Assembly: GCA_012517355.1 (NCBI GenBank)
Contig: JAAYVD010000120.1
Coordinates: 1-64,000, forward strand
DNA length: 64,000 bases
From: Candidatus Rifleibacteriota bacterium
GTDB lineage: Bacteria > Muiribacteriota > Ozemobacteria > Ozemobacterales > Ozemobacteraceae
Direction of reading: 5' to 3'
The notes under the pieces are model-generated. The model saw only the letters and a program-made list of their open reading frames with translations, searched no databases and was not told the origin of the DNA. The position numbers and the translations under genes were made by a program. This document shows, in pieces, positions 49,165-57,886 of the stretch. Every line of letters begins with the position of its first letter. The stretch's first letter is position 1.

Positions 49165-49385
49165 GTCGTTCGCCTCTGGCCGGGGACAGAACTTGTGGCC
49201 GTTCTCCCGGGCCGACCCAAGTATACCCCAGCCACGCGGAAGGACCAACGCCCCCTCGGACCAGGTCCCTTCCCCAGTCTCTCCCGTTCTCCTTCTTGCG
49301 TCCCTCTTTCTTCCTTCTCCTACGCCAGCTTCACCCGACCGCTCTCCCCTTCCCCTCTCAGAGCGGGTTCGAGGCCAGGGAAGCT

Positions 49386-50243
49386 TCACGGCCCTCCGGG
49401 CCGGAACCTGAGGAGCCAGGCGAGGGCGAGGGCGGCGAGGGCGACCAGCAGCAGCCAGGGGCGGCTCGCCTCCCGGATGCGCGCCTTCACCGAAGCCCGA
49501 TCGCCGATCCGCAGGGGAGGCGGGAGCAGCTCCAGGCTGTGGCGCTCCCCGAGCCGCGCGAACCGGTAGGGGAAGCCCGGATCCGACTTCCCCGGCTTGG
49601 GGGAATACTCGTCGAGCGCCTGGAAGATGAACCCCTCGGGCAGGGCGATCACGAGCGAGAACGAGGCGATCGCGTGCCCGGACGTGTTGACGAAGGTATG
49701 GGCGAGGCTGATATCCCCGAAGGGAAGCGGCTTTTCCTTCCCCCCCGCGGCGATCTCCTCCCGCGTCTTGAACAGGTGCGGGGCATCGAACCGCACGGTG
49801 ATGCTGCCGGCGCCGGCATCGATCGGGTTGGTGGCGGGAGCCTGTGCGGCAGCATCGGTCGGGGCGGTAGCCGGCGCTGGTGCGGCAGCATCGGTCGGGG
49901 TGGTGGCAGGGGTCTGGGTGGCGGCCGGGGCCAGATCCAGGAAGGCCACCCCGCCGTCCTCGGTCCGGGAGGCCGTCCACCCCGTGGCCCCTTCGAGCAG
50001 GAACGGCCCGGTCTGGGCGAAGGGAAGCGGCAGCCGCAGACCCGTCGGGGCGCCGGCTGCCGGCGGAACGGCCACCTGCAGGTGGTAGGCCACGCGGGCC
50101 GAGCCGTCGGGGGCCAGCTCGATCACCTCGTGCAGCGCGGGAATCTCCCCTCGCGCGGCGGGGCCCGTCAGGACCAAGGCCAGGACAACCACCATGAGCA
50201 GGGCGCACCCAGCCGACCGTTCGCATCCCACGGCCCGACCCAC
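49386..50243 (-). CDS. Exported, C-terminally anchored protein of unknown function
   Basis: About 285 residues: a signal peptide (LLMVVVLALVLTGPAARG), then a beta-rich region beginning HEVIELAPDGSARVAYHLQV, interrupted by a Thr/Pro/Ala repeat tract (PATTPTDAAAPAPATAPTDA). SLAHTFVNTSGHAIASFSLVIALPEGFIF follows, and a C-terminal TM helix WLLLVALAALALAWLLRF. The N-out, C-terminal-anchor plan suggests a periplasmic domain tethered to the inner membrane. It lies 32 bp after the transporter gene and is probably co-transcribed. Start taken as the GTG at 50243; 50231 and 50195 are alternatives. Confidence 0.6.
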   Translation of the reverse strand: MGRAVGCERSAGCALLMVVVLALVLTGPAARGEIPALHEVIELAPDGSARVAYHLQVAVPPAAGAPTGLRLPLPFAQTGPFLLEGATGWTASRTEDGGVAFLDLAPAATQTPATTPTDAAAPAPATAPTDAAAQAPATNPIDAGAGSITVRFDAPHLFKTREEIAAGGKEKPLPFGDISLAHTFVNTSGHAIASFSLVIALPEGFIFQALDEYSPKPGKSDPGFPYRFARLGERHSLELLPPPLRIGDRASVKARIREASRPWLLLVALAALALAWLLRFRPGGP

Positions 50244-50275
50244 GCCCTGGCCCGTTCCCCGGCACCCGCCCCGGC

Positions 50276-51859
50276 TCACGGGATGATCCCCAGGAAACGG
50301 AACCAGGTGGCGCCGGCCAGGAGCAGGACCAGGTAGCCGACGGTGCAGACGAGCACCCCGAACTTGAGATTGTCGACCACCGAGTACTGGCCGGTCGTGT
50401 AGAGGATGACGTTCGGCTTGGCGCTGATCGGCAGCCCGACCACCCAGTCGATGGTGAAGGCGGCCGGCAGGGCCAGGGAGCTGGCCTTGTAGCCGAGGGT
50501 CTTGGCGGTCAGGATGACGAAGGGGATGATGATCATCGTGCGCATGGTCTTGCTGGTGAAAAACAGGTGGGAATAGATCATCAGCGCCATCGCCCCGGCA
50601 TACAGCGCCCAGAAGGGGGTCTCGCGCGTGATGTGGAAGAAGCCGAGCACACCCTCGATCGCCCAGCGGGCGGCGCCGCTCTGGTCGAGGGCCATGCCGC
50701 CGGCGTAGGCGCCGGCCGAGAAGATCATCAGGTGCCAGGGGATGTCGGCTTCGTTCCATTGCAGCAGCCCCACCCCCGGCAGGAAGGTGATGATCGCCCC
50801 GAGCAGCGCGGCGATCACCGCCTCGATCTCGAACCCGAACAGCGACAGGTGGAACTGGTCGGTGGTCCAGAGTATCAGCACGAACCCGAACAGCACGGCC
50901 GCCTTCTTCTCGGCGAACGACATCGGCCCCATGCGGTCGCGCTGTCGCCGCAGGGCGTCGATGCCGCCCTGGATGTGCGGGGTCCGGTCCTTCTCGGCGA
51001 GCGGAAACAGCCAGCCCGGGCCGAGCCACCAGGCCGCGAGCATCGTGATGAGGGCCACCGGCAGACCGCCCAGCAGCCACGTCGTGTAGTAGATCTTCTC
51101 ACCGCCCATCGACTCCATGAAGGTGACCGCGTTGAGATTGGCGGCGCTCCCCGTCATGAAGGCCGAGGAGAAGATGTTGATGCCCAGCAGGTTGAGCAAA
51201 AACAGGTTGCGGCCGAAGTTGGTGGGCTGACCGGCGGTCGAGCCGTAGATGGCGGCCGCCACCATCATCAGCGGCAGGGTCATGACCGCCCGGGCGGCGG
51301 TGGCCGGGATGAATGCTGCCAGGACCAGCTGCACGCCGAGGAAGGCGCCGAAGGTCTGCACTGCGCTGCCGCCGAAGGCCACGAACATGGTCAGCGCCAG
51401 CCGACGCGCCAGGTTCGTCTTGACCAGGATGGAGCTGAGGATGAAGGCGGTGATGTTCAGCCAGATCACGTCGAGGCCCAGCACCGCCAGGACCTTGTCC
51501 TGTTCCCAGGCGTTCATCAGCACCAGGCCCGCGATCAGGATCAGCGAGGTGACGTGCGTGGCGATCGGCTCGGTCACCCACCAGACCAGGCACATCGAGA
51601 ACAGGGCCAGCACCGCCTGCCCCGCCCCCGTCAACCCGGTCGGGGTCGGCACCGACACCAGCAGGGCGAAGATCAGCAGCCCGCCGGGCAGGCCGAAATA
51701 CTTCATCCAGCGCTCGCCCGGGGTCGGTTCCTTCTTCGGGATGACCGACAGCTTGTGCCGGTCGAGGTCCAGGAGTTCGTCGAGTTCCTCGGCTGCCGTC
51801 GGTTCCCCGGCCAGGGGCCGCGGGGCGTGCGGGGAAGGGGCCAGCGTGACGTGGCTCAC
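50276..51859 (-). CDS. SLC13/DASS-family anion transporter
   Basis: A 527-residue protein with 11-13 hydrophobic segments. A cytoplasmic N-terminal ~50 residues are followed by YFGLPGGLLIFALLVSVPTP, LALFSMCLVWWVTEPIATHVTSLI and others. TGSAANLNAVTF and LPISAKPNVILYTTG occupy the positions of the two substrate-loop motifs (SNT in classical members) of the divalent anion:Na+ symporters. Dicarboxylates, sulfate or phosphate are possible cargos. It overlaps the upstream CYTH-like gene by 4 bp, which ties it functionally to that set. Confidence 0.88.
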   Translation of the reverse strand: MSHVTLAPSPHAPRPLAGEPTAAEELDELLDLDRHKLSVIPKKEPTPGERWMKYFGLPGGLLIFALLVSVPTPTGLTGAGQAVLALFSMCLVWWVTEPIATHVTSLILIAGLVLMNAWEQDKVLAVLGLDVIWLNITAFILSSILVKTNLARRLALTMFVAFGGSAVQTFGAFLGVQLVLAAFIPATAARAVMTLPLMMVAAAIYGSTAGQPTNFGRNLFLLNLLGINIFSSAFMTGSAANLNAVTFMESMGGEKIYYTTWLLGGLPVALITMLAAWWLGPGWLFPLAEKDRTPHIQGGIDALRRQRDRMGPMSFAEKKAAVLFGFVLILWTTDQFHLSLFGFEIEAVIAALLGAIITFLPGVGLLQWNEADIPWHLMIFSAGAYAGGMALDQSGAARWAIEGVLGFFHITRETPFWALYAGAMALMIYSHLFFTSKTMRTMIIIPFVILTAKTLGYKASSLALPAAFTIDWVVGLPISAKPNVILYTTGQYSVVDNLKFGVLVCTVGYLVLLLAGATWFRFLGIIP

Positions 51860-52803
51860 TCGGGATCCTCGACCTCCACCTGGTAGATCATGGCCGTCTT
51901 GGTCTTGCCGGTGCTGATCCAGCCGGTCCCCGCCTGCTGGAGGGCCCGCAGCAGCCGGTCGGCGGCCTCGCCAGCCCGGTAGACGTTCTGGTTGAGCTTG
52001 CCGGGCCGCCTCACGTCATACTTGAAGGAGAACTCGACGACGAAGGGACGGGACTCGGTCGTGCGGCTCCAGACCGAGAAGGTGGCCTCGGCCCCGGTGG
52101 CCCCGTCGAGGTCGATCCGGCCAGGGTAGGCCAGGTCCTCGCGCACGAAGACGTCGCGCACCGGGGTGATGGGCGCCTCCTTCGGCAGGCCCAGGCGGGC
52201 CAGCCCGGGATACACGGGCAGGTAATCACGGAGCTGCGCCCCGGGGTGCTTCTTCAGGGCGACCTTGCTGGAAAGGGAAAAGACCTTCCGGATGGTCGCC
52301 GGCCCGGCCACCACGTCCTCTTCGACCTTGGTCTCGCCGTCACAGGAACCCGCCGCTTCGATCACGGCCAGTTGATCGAGCTGCAGGTCGCGGCTGCGGA
52401 ACTTCAGGGTCAGGTCGAACTTCCCACGCCCCGGCTGGGGGTGGCGGGGCGGAACCACGTCGGGCAGGGAACCGGCCCGCCGCCGCAGCATGTAGCCGCG
52501 CCGGTAGAAGTCGAATCCGGGCGTGTCGTAAAAGGCCACGAAGCGGGTCTTGACCAGGGCGGTGGGATGGGCGGCGGGCGTGATCGCCATTCCCTCGCCC
52601 CGGGCCACCGTCTCGACCAGCGACCAGAACGACCGCAGGCCGGCCGCCAGGTCGGCGAACCGGTCGATCCGCAGCAGGATCTTGCACTCCCGGCTGCCGA
52701 CCGACCGTCCCGGCCGGGCGGCGCCGGCGGGCAGGGAAACTCCCAGCACGAGACCCAGGATCAGCCCGGGAACGATCAGCTGCCACCACGATGTTCGAAT
52801 CAT
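51856..52803 (-). CDS. Exported CYTH-like protein
   Basis: A 315-residue protein with a signal peptide (LIVPGLILGLVLGVSLPAGA). The body resembles a CYTH/triphosphate-tunnel fold in outline: RECKILLRIDRF, then ALVKTRFVAFYDTPGFDFYRRGYMLRRR, then KFDLTLKFRSRD, and a later ATFSVWSRTTESRPFVVEFSFKYD. The classical ExExK opening is reduced to ECK, so this is a tentative, divergent member; export of a CYTH-like domain would be unusual. It lies between the canonical CYTH gene and the transporter gene. Confidence 0.5.
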   Translation of the reverse strand: MIRTSWWQLIVPGLILGLVLGVSLPAGAARPGRSVGSRECKILLRIDRFADLAAGLRSFWSLVETVARGEGMAITPAAHPTALVKTRFVAFYDTPGFDFYRRGYMLRRRAGSLPDVVPPRHPQPGRGKFDLTLKFRSRDLQLDQLAVIEAAGSCDGETKVEEDVVAGPATIRKVFSLSSKVALKKHPGAQLRDYLPVYPGLARLGLPKEAPITPVRDVFVREDLAYPGRIDLDGATGAEATFSVWSRTTESRPFVVEFSFKYDVRRPGKLNQNVYRAGEAADRLLRALQQAGTGWISTGKTKTAMIYQVEVEDPE

Positions 52804-52857
52804 GTCATTCTCCTGTCTTCCTCGACCGGGCTCGCCAGGCCGACCAGCCGGCTGTGG

Positions 52858-52920
52858 GTCTCCTTGCCCTCCGCGAAACGGGCGTTCGCGCCGTCATCCG
52901 TGGCGGCAGGGGGGACGTCG
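52858..52920 (-). repeat. Dispersed repeat, family 2, copy 6 (reverse)
   Basis: On the minus strand TGCCGCCACGGATGACGGCG is followed by CGAACGCCCGTTTCGCGG, matching the central hairpins of family 2. It occupies part of the 205-base gap between the two CYTH-like genes; no gene is seen in the remainder. Confidence 0.75.
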
Positions 52921-53008
52921 GGTGCTTCCCCCGCCGCAGGCTTTGACGGGCGGGGAGACCACCATTCCGGTCAGGATGGCCGGAGCCTTGGGGGAGGAGC
53001 GGCACCGC

Positions 53009-53479
53009 CTACTTCTTCCAGCTCTTGAAGGGCTTCTTGGTCAGGTTGGAATTGAAATACTCGGGCTTGCCGGTGACCTCCTGGCCGATCCAGTCGGGCA
53101 GCTCGACCTTCTGGTCCTCGCTCTGCAGCTCGACCTCGGCCACGATCAGGCCCTCGTTGTCCCCCAGGAACTCGTCGACCTCCCAGGTCACCGGGCCGGC
53201 CTTGATCTTGTAGCGGTTCTTCTCGACGAGGGGCTTCTCGCAGAGATTGGTCAGCATCTCGTTCGCGTCCGCGGCGGGAACCTTGTACTCATACTCGGAA
53301 CGTGTCGCCCCGACCGAGATGCCCTTGATGGTGAGGAACCCCTCGTCGCCGATGGTGCGCACGCGCACCGTGCGCTCCTTGACGGTCGACAGGTACCCCT
53401 GCCGGTACTGGACGCCCTTGGCCAGTTTCCGCCAGGCGTCACCCTTCACCAGGAATTTCCGTTCGATCTCCTTGGCCAT
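53009..53479 (-). CDS. CYTH-domain protein (triphosphatase / class IV adenylyl cyclase fold)
   Basis: A 156-residue protein with the textbook CYTH opening MAKEIERKFLV (ExExK). Alternating charged strands of the triphosphate tunnel follow: QGYLSTVKERTVRVRTIG, GFLTIKGISVGATRSEYEYKVP, VEKNRYKI, WEVDEFLGDNEGLIVAEVEL. Bacterial stand-alone CYTH proteins of this length are usually inorganic triphosphatases; cyclase activity is less likely. Cytoplasmic. It has a good ribosome site (AAGGAGAG) and leads the set CYTH, exported CYTH-like, transporter. Confidence 0.9.
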   Translation of the reverse strand: MAKEIERKFLVKGDAWRKLAKGVQYRQGYLSTVKERTVRVRTIGDEGFLTIKGISVGATRSEYEYKVPAADANEMLTNLCEKPLVEKNRYKIKAGPVTWEVDEFLGDNEGLIVAEVELQSEDQKVELPDWIGQEVTGKPEYFNSNLTKKPFKSWKK

Positions 53480-53516
53480 GATTCTCTCCTTCGCGGCCGA
53501 CGGCCCCGATCCGGGG

Positions 53517-54131
53517 TCAGCGGGTCCAGGTCTTGGGGGCGGGCAGCATGCCGATGATGCGCTTGATCGCCACCAGGTAGTTGACGTTCTCGTAGTCGCC
53601 CAGACCGAGCATCTCCTTCGCCTTCAGGATCGCCTCGACGTCGGTCGACTCGACCGCCACGGTCTTGATCGCCGCGCCGTTGATCAGCAGCTCGGCCACC
53701 TCGGTGATGCAGTCGTTGACCGTGAACCCGAACCGCCGCTTGAACACGCTCACCGCGGTCAGGTCGGGGTGGGCGCGGATCACTTCGTCGATGAACTGCG
53801 TCAGGGTGTAGGTGTCGCGCGTGAACTCCGGCATCTTCACGCCGAACGCCGGGAACACCTCGCTCCTGATCGTCCCGACCGGCATGGGGAACTCGCCCTT
53901 CATGCGGGGGTTCCACTGTTCGAGCCCCTTCTGGGCCTGGACGAACACCTTGATGTCCATCAGGGCATCGCGGATCTTCGTGTTGTTCTCGTTGTTCGCG
54001 CGTGACACGATGTAGATTTCCGAACTCTCCCGGATCTTGTCGACCGGGCACAGGCTCCGCATCCTGGTTTCCACCAGGCCGAACTCCTGGGCGAAGGTGC
54101 GGAACTCGAAGCGGGGTTTGACGTCTGCCAT
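53517..54131 (-). CDS. CYTH-like conserved protein of unknown function
   Basis: A 204-residue protein beginning MADVKPRFEFRTFAQEFGLVE. ESSEIYIVSRANNENNTKIRDALMDIKVF and GLEQWNPRMKGEFPM form a CYTH-like strand set with charged residues (EFR, KIRD, DIK). The C-terminal half (VAELLINGAAIKTVAVESTD; NVNYLVAIKRIIGM) is a separate alpha/beta unit. I recognise it as a conserved family that travels with CYTH and transporter genes but know no assigned function. First gene of the leftward unit; start at the ATG at 54131. Confidence 0.6.
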   Translation of the reverse strand: MADVKPRFEFRTFAQEFGLVETRMRSLCPVDKIRESSEIYIVSRANNENNTKIRDALMDIKVFVQAQKGLEQWNPRMKGEFPMPVGTIRSEVFPAFGVKMPEFTRDTYTLTQFIDEVIRAHPDLTAVSVFKRRFGFTVNDCITEVAELLINGAAIKTVAVESTDVEAILKAKEMLGLGDYENVNYLVAIKRIIGMLPAPKTWTR

Positions 54132-54644
54132 ACTGGGCCTCCTGGATGACCGGTCATGCCGGCGTTTGCGGGAACTGCCCGGAGTGTACCCCGTCGGGCG
54201 ACCCCGGCGCAACTGCCCCTTTGCGCCTGTGCCCCTGGTGCCTCCCTGAAAAGATGAGGAGCATTTTCGGCCGCATCAGAATGTGCCGGGGCTCCAATAT
54301 CAGGGGTTGGCAGTCCCATGCAAAACGGTGGCTTTCCTTTGCCCCGCCTGGCCCGGCAAACAGTGTCGAGCATGAACCCAAGGAGATGCCAGGCCTTTGC
54401 ACGGCTGGAACCGGCAACGGCCCCGGGGTGTCCGCCGGTCCATCTTTCCTCAGTCGACGGCATCTGGGGTTGGGGGTCATGCCACCCCCCATCCGCGCTC
54501 CTCCCCCCTCCCTCACTCTCGCCAAACAGCGACCAGAGCAGATCGGAACGTGCCCCGGAGGCGCCGCGCCCCGACCGTTCCGTTGCATCTCCGGAAGGGG
54601 AAAGGTATGATCGGGGACGGAAGACGGTCCCCCAGGAGGAAGGC
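54132..54644. other. Intergenic region between divergent CYTH and kinase genes
   Basis: A 513-base gap. It should contain the promoter for the CYTH-like operon (leftward) and does contain a clear promoter for the kinase (54583-54611). Reading frames through it lack recognisable features. I see no RNA gene or repeat in it. Confidence 0.5.
54583..54611 (+). promoter_or_regulatory. Sigma-70 promoter of the kinase-TPR gene
   Basis: TTGCAT, exactly 17 bases, then TATGAT: a good match to the consensus in both boxes and spacing, about 27 bases before the kinase ATG, with GGAGGAAGG as the ribosome site in between. Confidence 0.65.
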
Positions 54645-57600
54645 ATGGCACCCGCCAACATCGCCCCCGGCATGGTCATCGGCGGCTTCCGGGTGCTGGA
54701 GCCCATCGGCGAGGGCGGAATGGGGGCGGTCTTCAAGGCGCGCGACGAGCAGCTCGACCGCCTCGTGGCACTCAAGATCATGCACCCGGCCCGCGACCCG
54801 GAAGGGGCCCGGGCCCGCTTCCAGCGAGAGGCGGCGGCCCTGGCCCGGCTCGACCACCCGGCCATCGTCGGCATCTATTCCTTCGGCGAGTATGACGGAC
54901 GACCGTTTTTCGCCATGGAGTTCATCGATGGCGGCGCCCTCAAGAGTTTTCTGGGGAAGGCCCGCATCGTCGCCGGGGGAACCTACGACCTCGGCGAACT
55001 GCGCGCCACCGGCTATCTCGCCCCGCCCGACCCCGAGCTTCCCTACTTTCTGCGCGATCCCGACGGCAACCCCCTGGCCGACGACGGATACCTGCCCCGC
55101 GTCGCCGCCCTGGGCGCGGAGCTGGCCGACGCCCTGGCCGCGGCCCACGCCCGGAACCTGATCCATCGCGACATCAAGCCCTCCAACATCCTGATCGGCC
55201 GCGACGGCCGCGCCCGCCTGGTCGACTTCGGCCTGGCGCGTCCCGAGGGCGAGGCCGACCTGACCGCCAGCCACCAGTTCCTCGGAACCCTCTCCTACGC
55301 CGCACCCGAACAGTTCATGGGCCGGCGCGCCCGCATCACCCACGCGGCCGACCTCTACAGCCTCGGCGTGGTGCTGTTCGAACTGGCCACCCTGACCCAC
55401 CCCGTGACCGGGGACGATCCCGCCGCCATCATCGCCGCCATCACCCAGGGCGAGGTGCCCGACCCGCGCGGGATCAACCCCGCCATCCCCGGCGGCCTCG
55501 CCGAGGTCATCCGCACCTGCCTGGAAAAGGATCCCGCCCGCCGGTTCAAGACCGGCCAGGAGCTGCGCGAGGCCCTCACCCAGACCGAAAGCCGCGCCAC
55601 CTCCTGGACCAGCGGCCTGCGCGGGTTCTTCTGGCGCCTGTTCCGCCCCGAACCCGCCTCGCCCGCGCCGGCCGCTCCCCCCGGGCCTGCCAACCACGAA
55701 GAGCCGGCGGGCAACCCGCCCGCGCCTGCCTTTCCCTCGGCCGTCGGGCCTTCGTCCTTCGGCGACCGCCAAGGACAACCGGCGGCGCCTGACTCGTCCC
55801 CGCCGCCCGCCGTAGGTGCCGCCGCCGGCCGGCCCGCTCCCCCGCCGGCCCCGGCCTCATCCCCTCACGTCATTTCCGCTGCCACCGGAAATGGGAACGG
55901 TCCCGCGCGGGCCCCGGCGTCCTCCCTTCCCGCCGCCCCCGCCTGGCCATCACCCCAGCCGCCCCCGCCCCATCTGCCGCCCGGGGAGCCGCGCCTGGCC
56001 GAGGCCCACCGCACCGCCGAGGGCCTGGTGGCCGAGGCCCGCGACCTCTTCCTGCGCCAGTTCGCCTTCTTTCCCGCCATCGACAAGCTCCATCAGGCGC
56101 TCGATCTCGACCCCGGCAGCGCCGACGCCCTGTTCCTGCTGCGCCTGGCCATGAACTCGGTGGGCGACCACTCCCCCCTGGCCGCCCGCACCGAAGCCGC
56201 CGCCCGCCTCGCTCCCGACCGGCCCGACCGCGAGCGGCGCAAGTTCGATCTCACCCGCACCATCTGGGAACAGCGCGACTACCGCGCGGGCGCCCAGGCC
56301 GCCTTCACCTACGGACAACTGTTTCCCGACGACCCCGACGTGCTGCTGGCCGAGGGGTTCTGCACCATGATGCTCGGCGACCTCGACCGGGCCCGCCAAC
56401 TGGCCACCGCCATGACCGGCGCCGCCCCCGAGAACAACCTCGCCGCCATCTTCCTCAGCGAGTGCCACGAGACCGCTCTCGACTTCGCCACCGCCCTCGA
56501 CATCCTCGCCGCCCGCATCCGCCTGTTTCCCGGCGTCACCAACCTCCACCTGAAATATGTGCTGGTCCTGTTCATCACCGGCCGCCTGACCGAGGCCGAG
56601 GAACAGATCCGCCTCGTGCTGCAGCAGGACCCCACCCACGCGTTCATGGTCTTCGCCCGCGCCCGCCTCCACGTCCACCGCGACCGCTGGGCCCTTGCCG
56701 CCGAGGATTTCCGGAAGGTGGCCGGCATGGCGGGGAACGACCGCCTCCGCGCCTTCTCCTACTACTTCCTCGCCCGCCTCCAGGCCGCCCGCGGCCAGCC
56801 CGCCGCCGCCGCGAAATATCTCGCCCTGGCCCAGGCCGGGGTCCAGGGCAGCTCCCTGTTCTCGCTGGAAGAGGCCCGCACCCGCATCGAGGGCCTCGAC
56901 CTGGGCGGGCTGCTGGCCGAACTGCCCCCGCGCGCCTGGCACCCGCACGCCCTGCGCTACGCCCGCGAAGTCTGCTTCGAAACCCTGAACCCCCGCAGCT
57001 ACACCGTGGGCAACTTCGGCCGCACCACGATCTTCGAAATGGGCCCCGATGCCGCCGTCACCCCCAGTTTCCTGTTCGGGAACTTCCTGTTCGATTCCGC
57101 CCAGGAGCGCCTGACCCAGATCTGGTTGCCCGCCGTGCCCGCCTCGCCCCTCGTCGATGCCGCCGGCAACATCCTCCCCGTCGAGTTCAAGCCCCTCTCC
57201 GGAACCTGCCCGCAGATCGGCCCGGCACCCTCTGTCCCGACCGACCCGCGGCCGTCCGTTCTCCCCCACCAGCACGGCGGGCCGCGTGCCACCGGCGGTT
57301 CACCGGACCCCAGGGCGCCGACCGCCCCCGGCCACGCCCCGGACGCCCGGCGGGGTGGGGTGGGGGGCTTTCTGGCCACCGTCACCTTCGCCGAGCCCTG
57401 GCAGGGCGGCACCGCCCAGTTCATCCATGCCTCCGGCGAACCCGCCCCGGGGGACGCCGCCTTCACGCCCGCCGGCCTCGCCCTGCCCGGATGGCCCCTG
57501 GCCGCCGCCCGGCACCAGGCCATCCTGGTGGTCGTGCCTCGCTCTCTCGGCCCGGCCCGCTTCGACGAACCCCCCGACGAGCAGATCGACCTGCCCGACC

Positions 57601-57683
57601 AGACCGTCTGGGTCTGGTTCCGCTTCCTGTTCGCCGGCCAGACCCTCCCCCTCCGCCTGTTCCTGACCACCCGAAATCCGTGA
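54645..57683 (+). CDS. Serine/threonine protein kinase with TPR repeats
   Basis: A 1012-residue cytoplasmic protein. The N-terminal Hanks-type kinase has IGEGGMGAVFKARD (P-loop, 21-34), VALKIM (Lys44), LIHRDIKPSNILI (catalytic Asp176), DFGLA (194-198) and SYAAPEQF. A ~45-residue insertion (about 105-150) lies before the catalytic loop. A Pro/Ala-rich linker (~345-445) leads to TPR-like helices (~450-770: EARDLFLRQFAFFPAIDKLHQAL; GRLTEAEEQIRLVLQQDPTH). The C-terminal domain (TVGNFGRTTIFEMGPDAAVTPSF; GGFLATVTFAEPWQGGTAQF) is beta-rich and unknown, with a Pro-rich insert at ~855-905. Confidence 0.85.
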   Translation: MAPANIAPGMVIGGFRVLEPIGEGGMGAVFKARDEQLDRLVALKIMHPARDPEGARARFQREAAALARLDHPAIVGIYSFGEYDGRPFFAMEFIDGGALKSFLGKARIVAGGTYDLGELRATGYLAPPDPELPYFLRDPDGNPLADDGYLPRVAALGAELADALAAAHARNLIHRDIKPSNILIGRDGRARLVDFGLARPEGEADLTASHQFLGTLSYAAPEQFMGRRARITHAADLYSLGVVLFELATLTHPVTGDDPAAIIAAITQGEVPDPRGINPAIPGGLAEVIRTCLEKDPARRFKTGQELREALTQTESRATSWTSGLRGFFWRLFRPEPASPAPAAPPGPANHEEPAGNPPAPAFPSAVGPSSFGDRQGQPAAPDSSPPPAVGAAAGRPAPPPAPASSPHVISAATGNGNGPARAPASSLPAAPAWPSPQPPPPHLPPGEPRLAEAHRTAEGLVAEARDLFLRQFAFFPAIDKLHQALDLDPGSADALFLLRLAMNSVGDHSPLAARTEAAARLAPDRPDRERRKFDLTRTIWEQRDYRAGAQAAFTYGQLFPDDPDVLLAEGFCTMMLGDLDRARQLATAMTGAAPENNLAAIFLSECHETALDFATALDILAARIRLFPGVTNLHLKYVLVLFITGRLTEAEEQIRLVLQQDPTHAFMVFARARLHVHRDRWALAAEDFRKVAGMAGNDRLRAFSYYFLARLQAARGQPAAAAKYLALAQAGVQGSSLFSLEEARTRIEGLDLGGLLAELPPRAWHPHALRYAREVCFETLNPRSYTVGNFGRTTIFEMGPDAAVTPSFLFGNFLFDSAQERLTQIWLPAVPASPLVDAAGNILPVEFKPLSGTCPQIGPAPSVPTDPRPSVLPHQHGGPRATGGSPDPRAPTAPGHAPDARRGGVGGFLATVTFAEPWQGGTAQFIHASGEPAPGDAAFTPAGLALPGWPLAAARHQAILVVVPRSLGPARFDEPPDEQIDLPDQTVWVWFRFLFAGQTLPLRLFLTTRNP

Positions 57684-57715
57684 TCCCCGAAAACGGGTAT
57701 ACCCGAAATCCGTGA
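57669..57715 (+). repeat. Direct repeat pair overlapping the kinase stop codon
   Basis: ACCCGAAATCCGTGA occurs at 57669-57683 and 57701-57715, with CCCCGAAAACGGG and GTATAC between them. The kinase stop codon (57681-57683) is the TGA of the first unit. On the minus strand GGATTTCGGG and TTTTCGGGGATCACGG recall repeat family 3. Confidence 0.6.
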
Positions 57716-57886
57716 CACCATACGACACGCCAGCCTCTCGACGGACGCCTCCATTCCACTGCCATCATCCACCCATCGATTCCGACTTTCCCGGTCAGGC
57801 TGGCGACTCCCTTCGCCACTTATCCCCCGTCTCCCTTTCTCCAGTCGGCTTCAGGGTTCCCGTCGGGCAGGACTCAATGGAATAGT

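Noticed and set aside
47203-50265. One 1020-residue protein joining the metalloprotease with upstream sequence
   Set aside because: A clear signal peptide and start at 49164 and an independent gene on another frame at 49386-50243 show that the upstream part is not coding in this frame.
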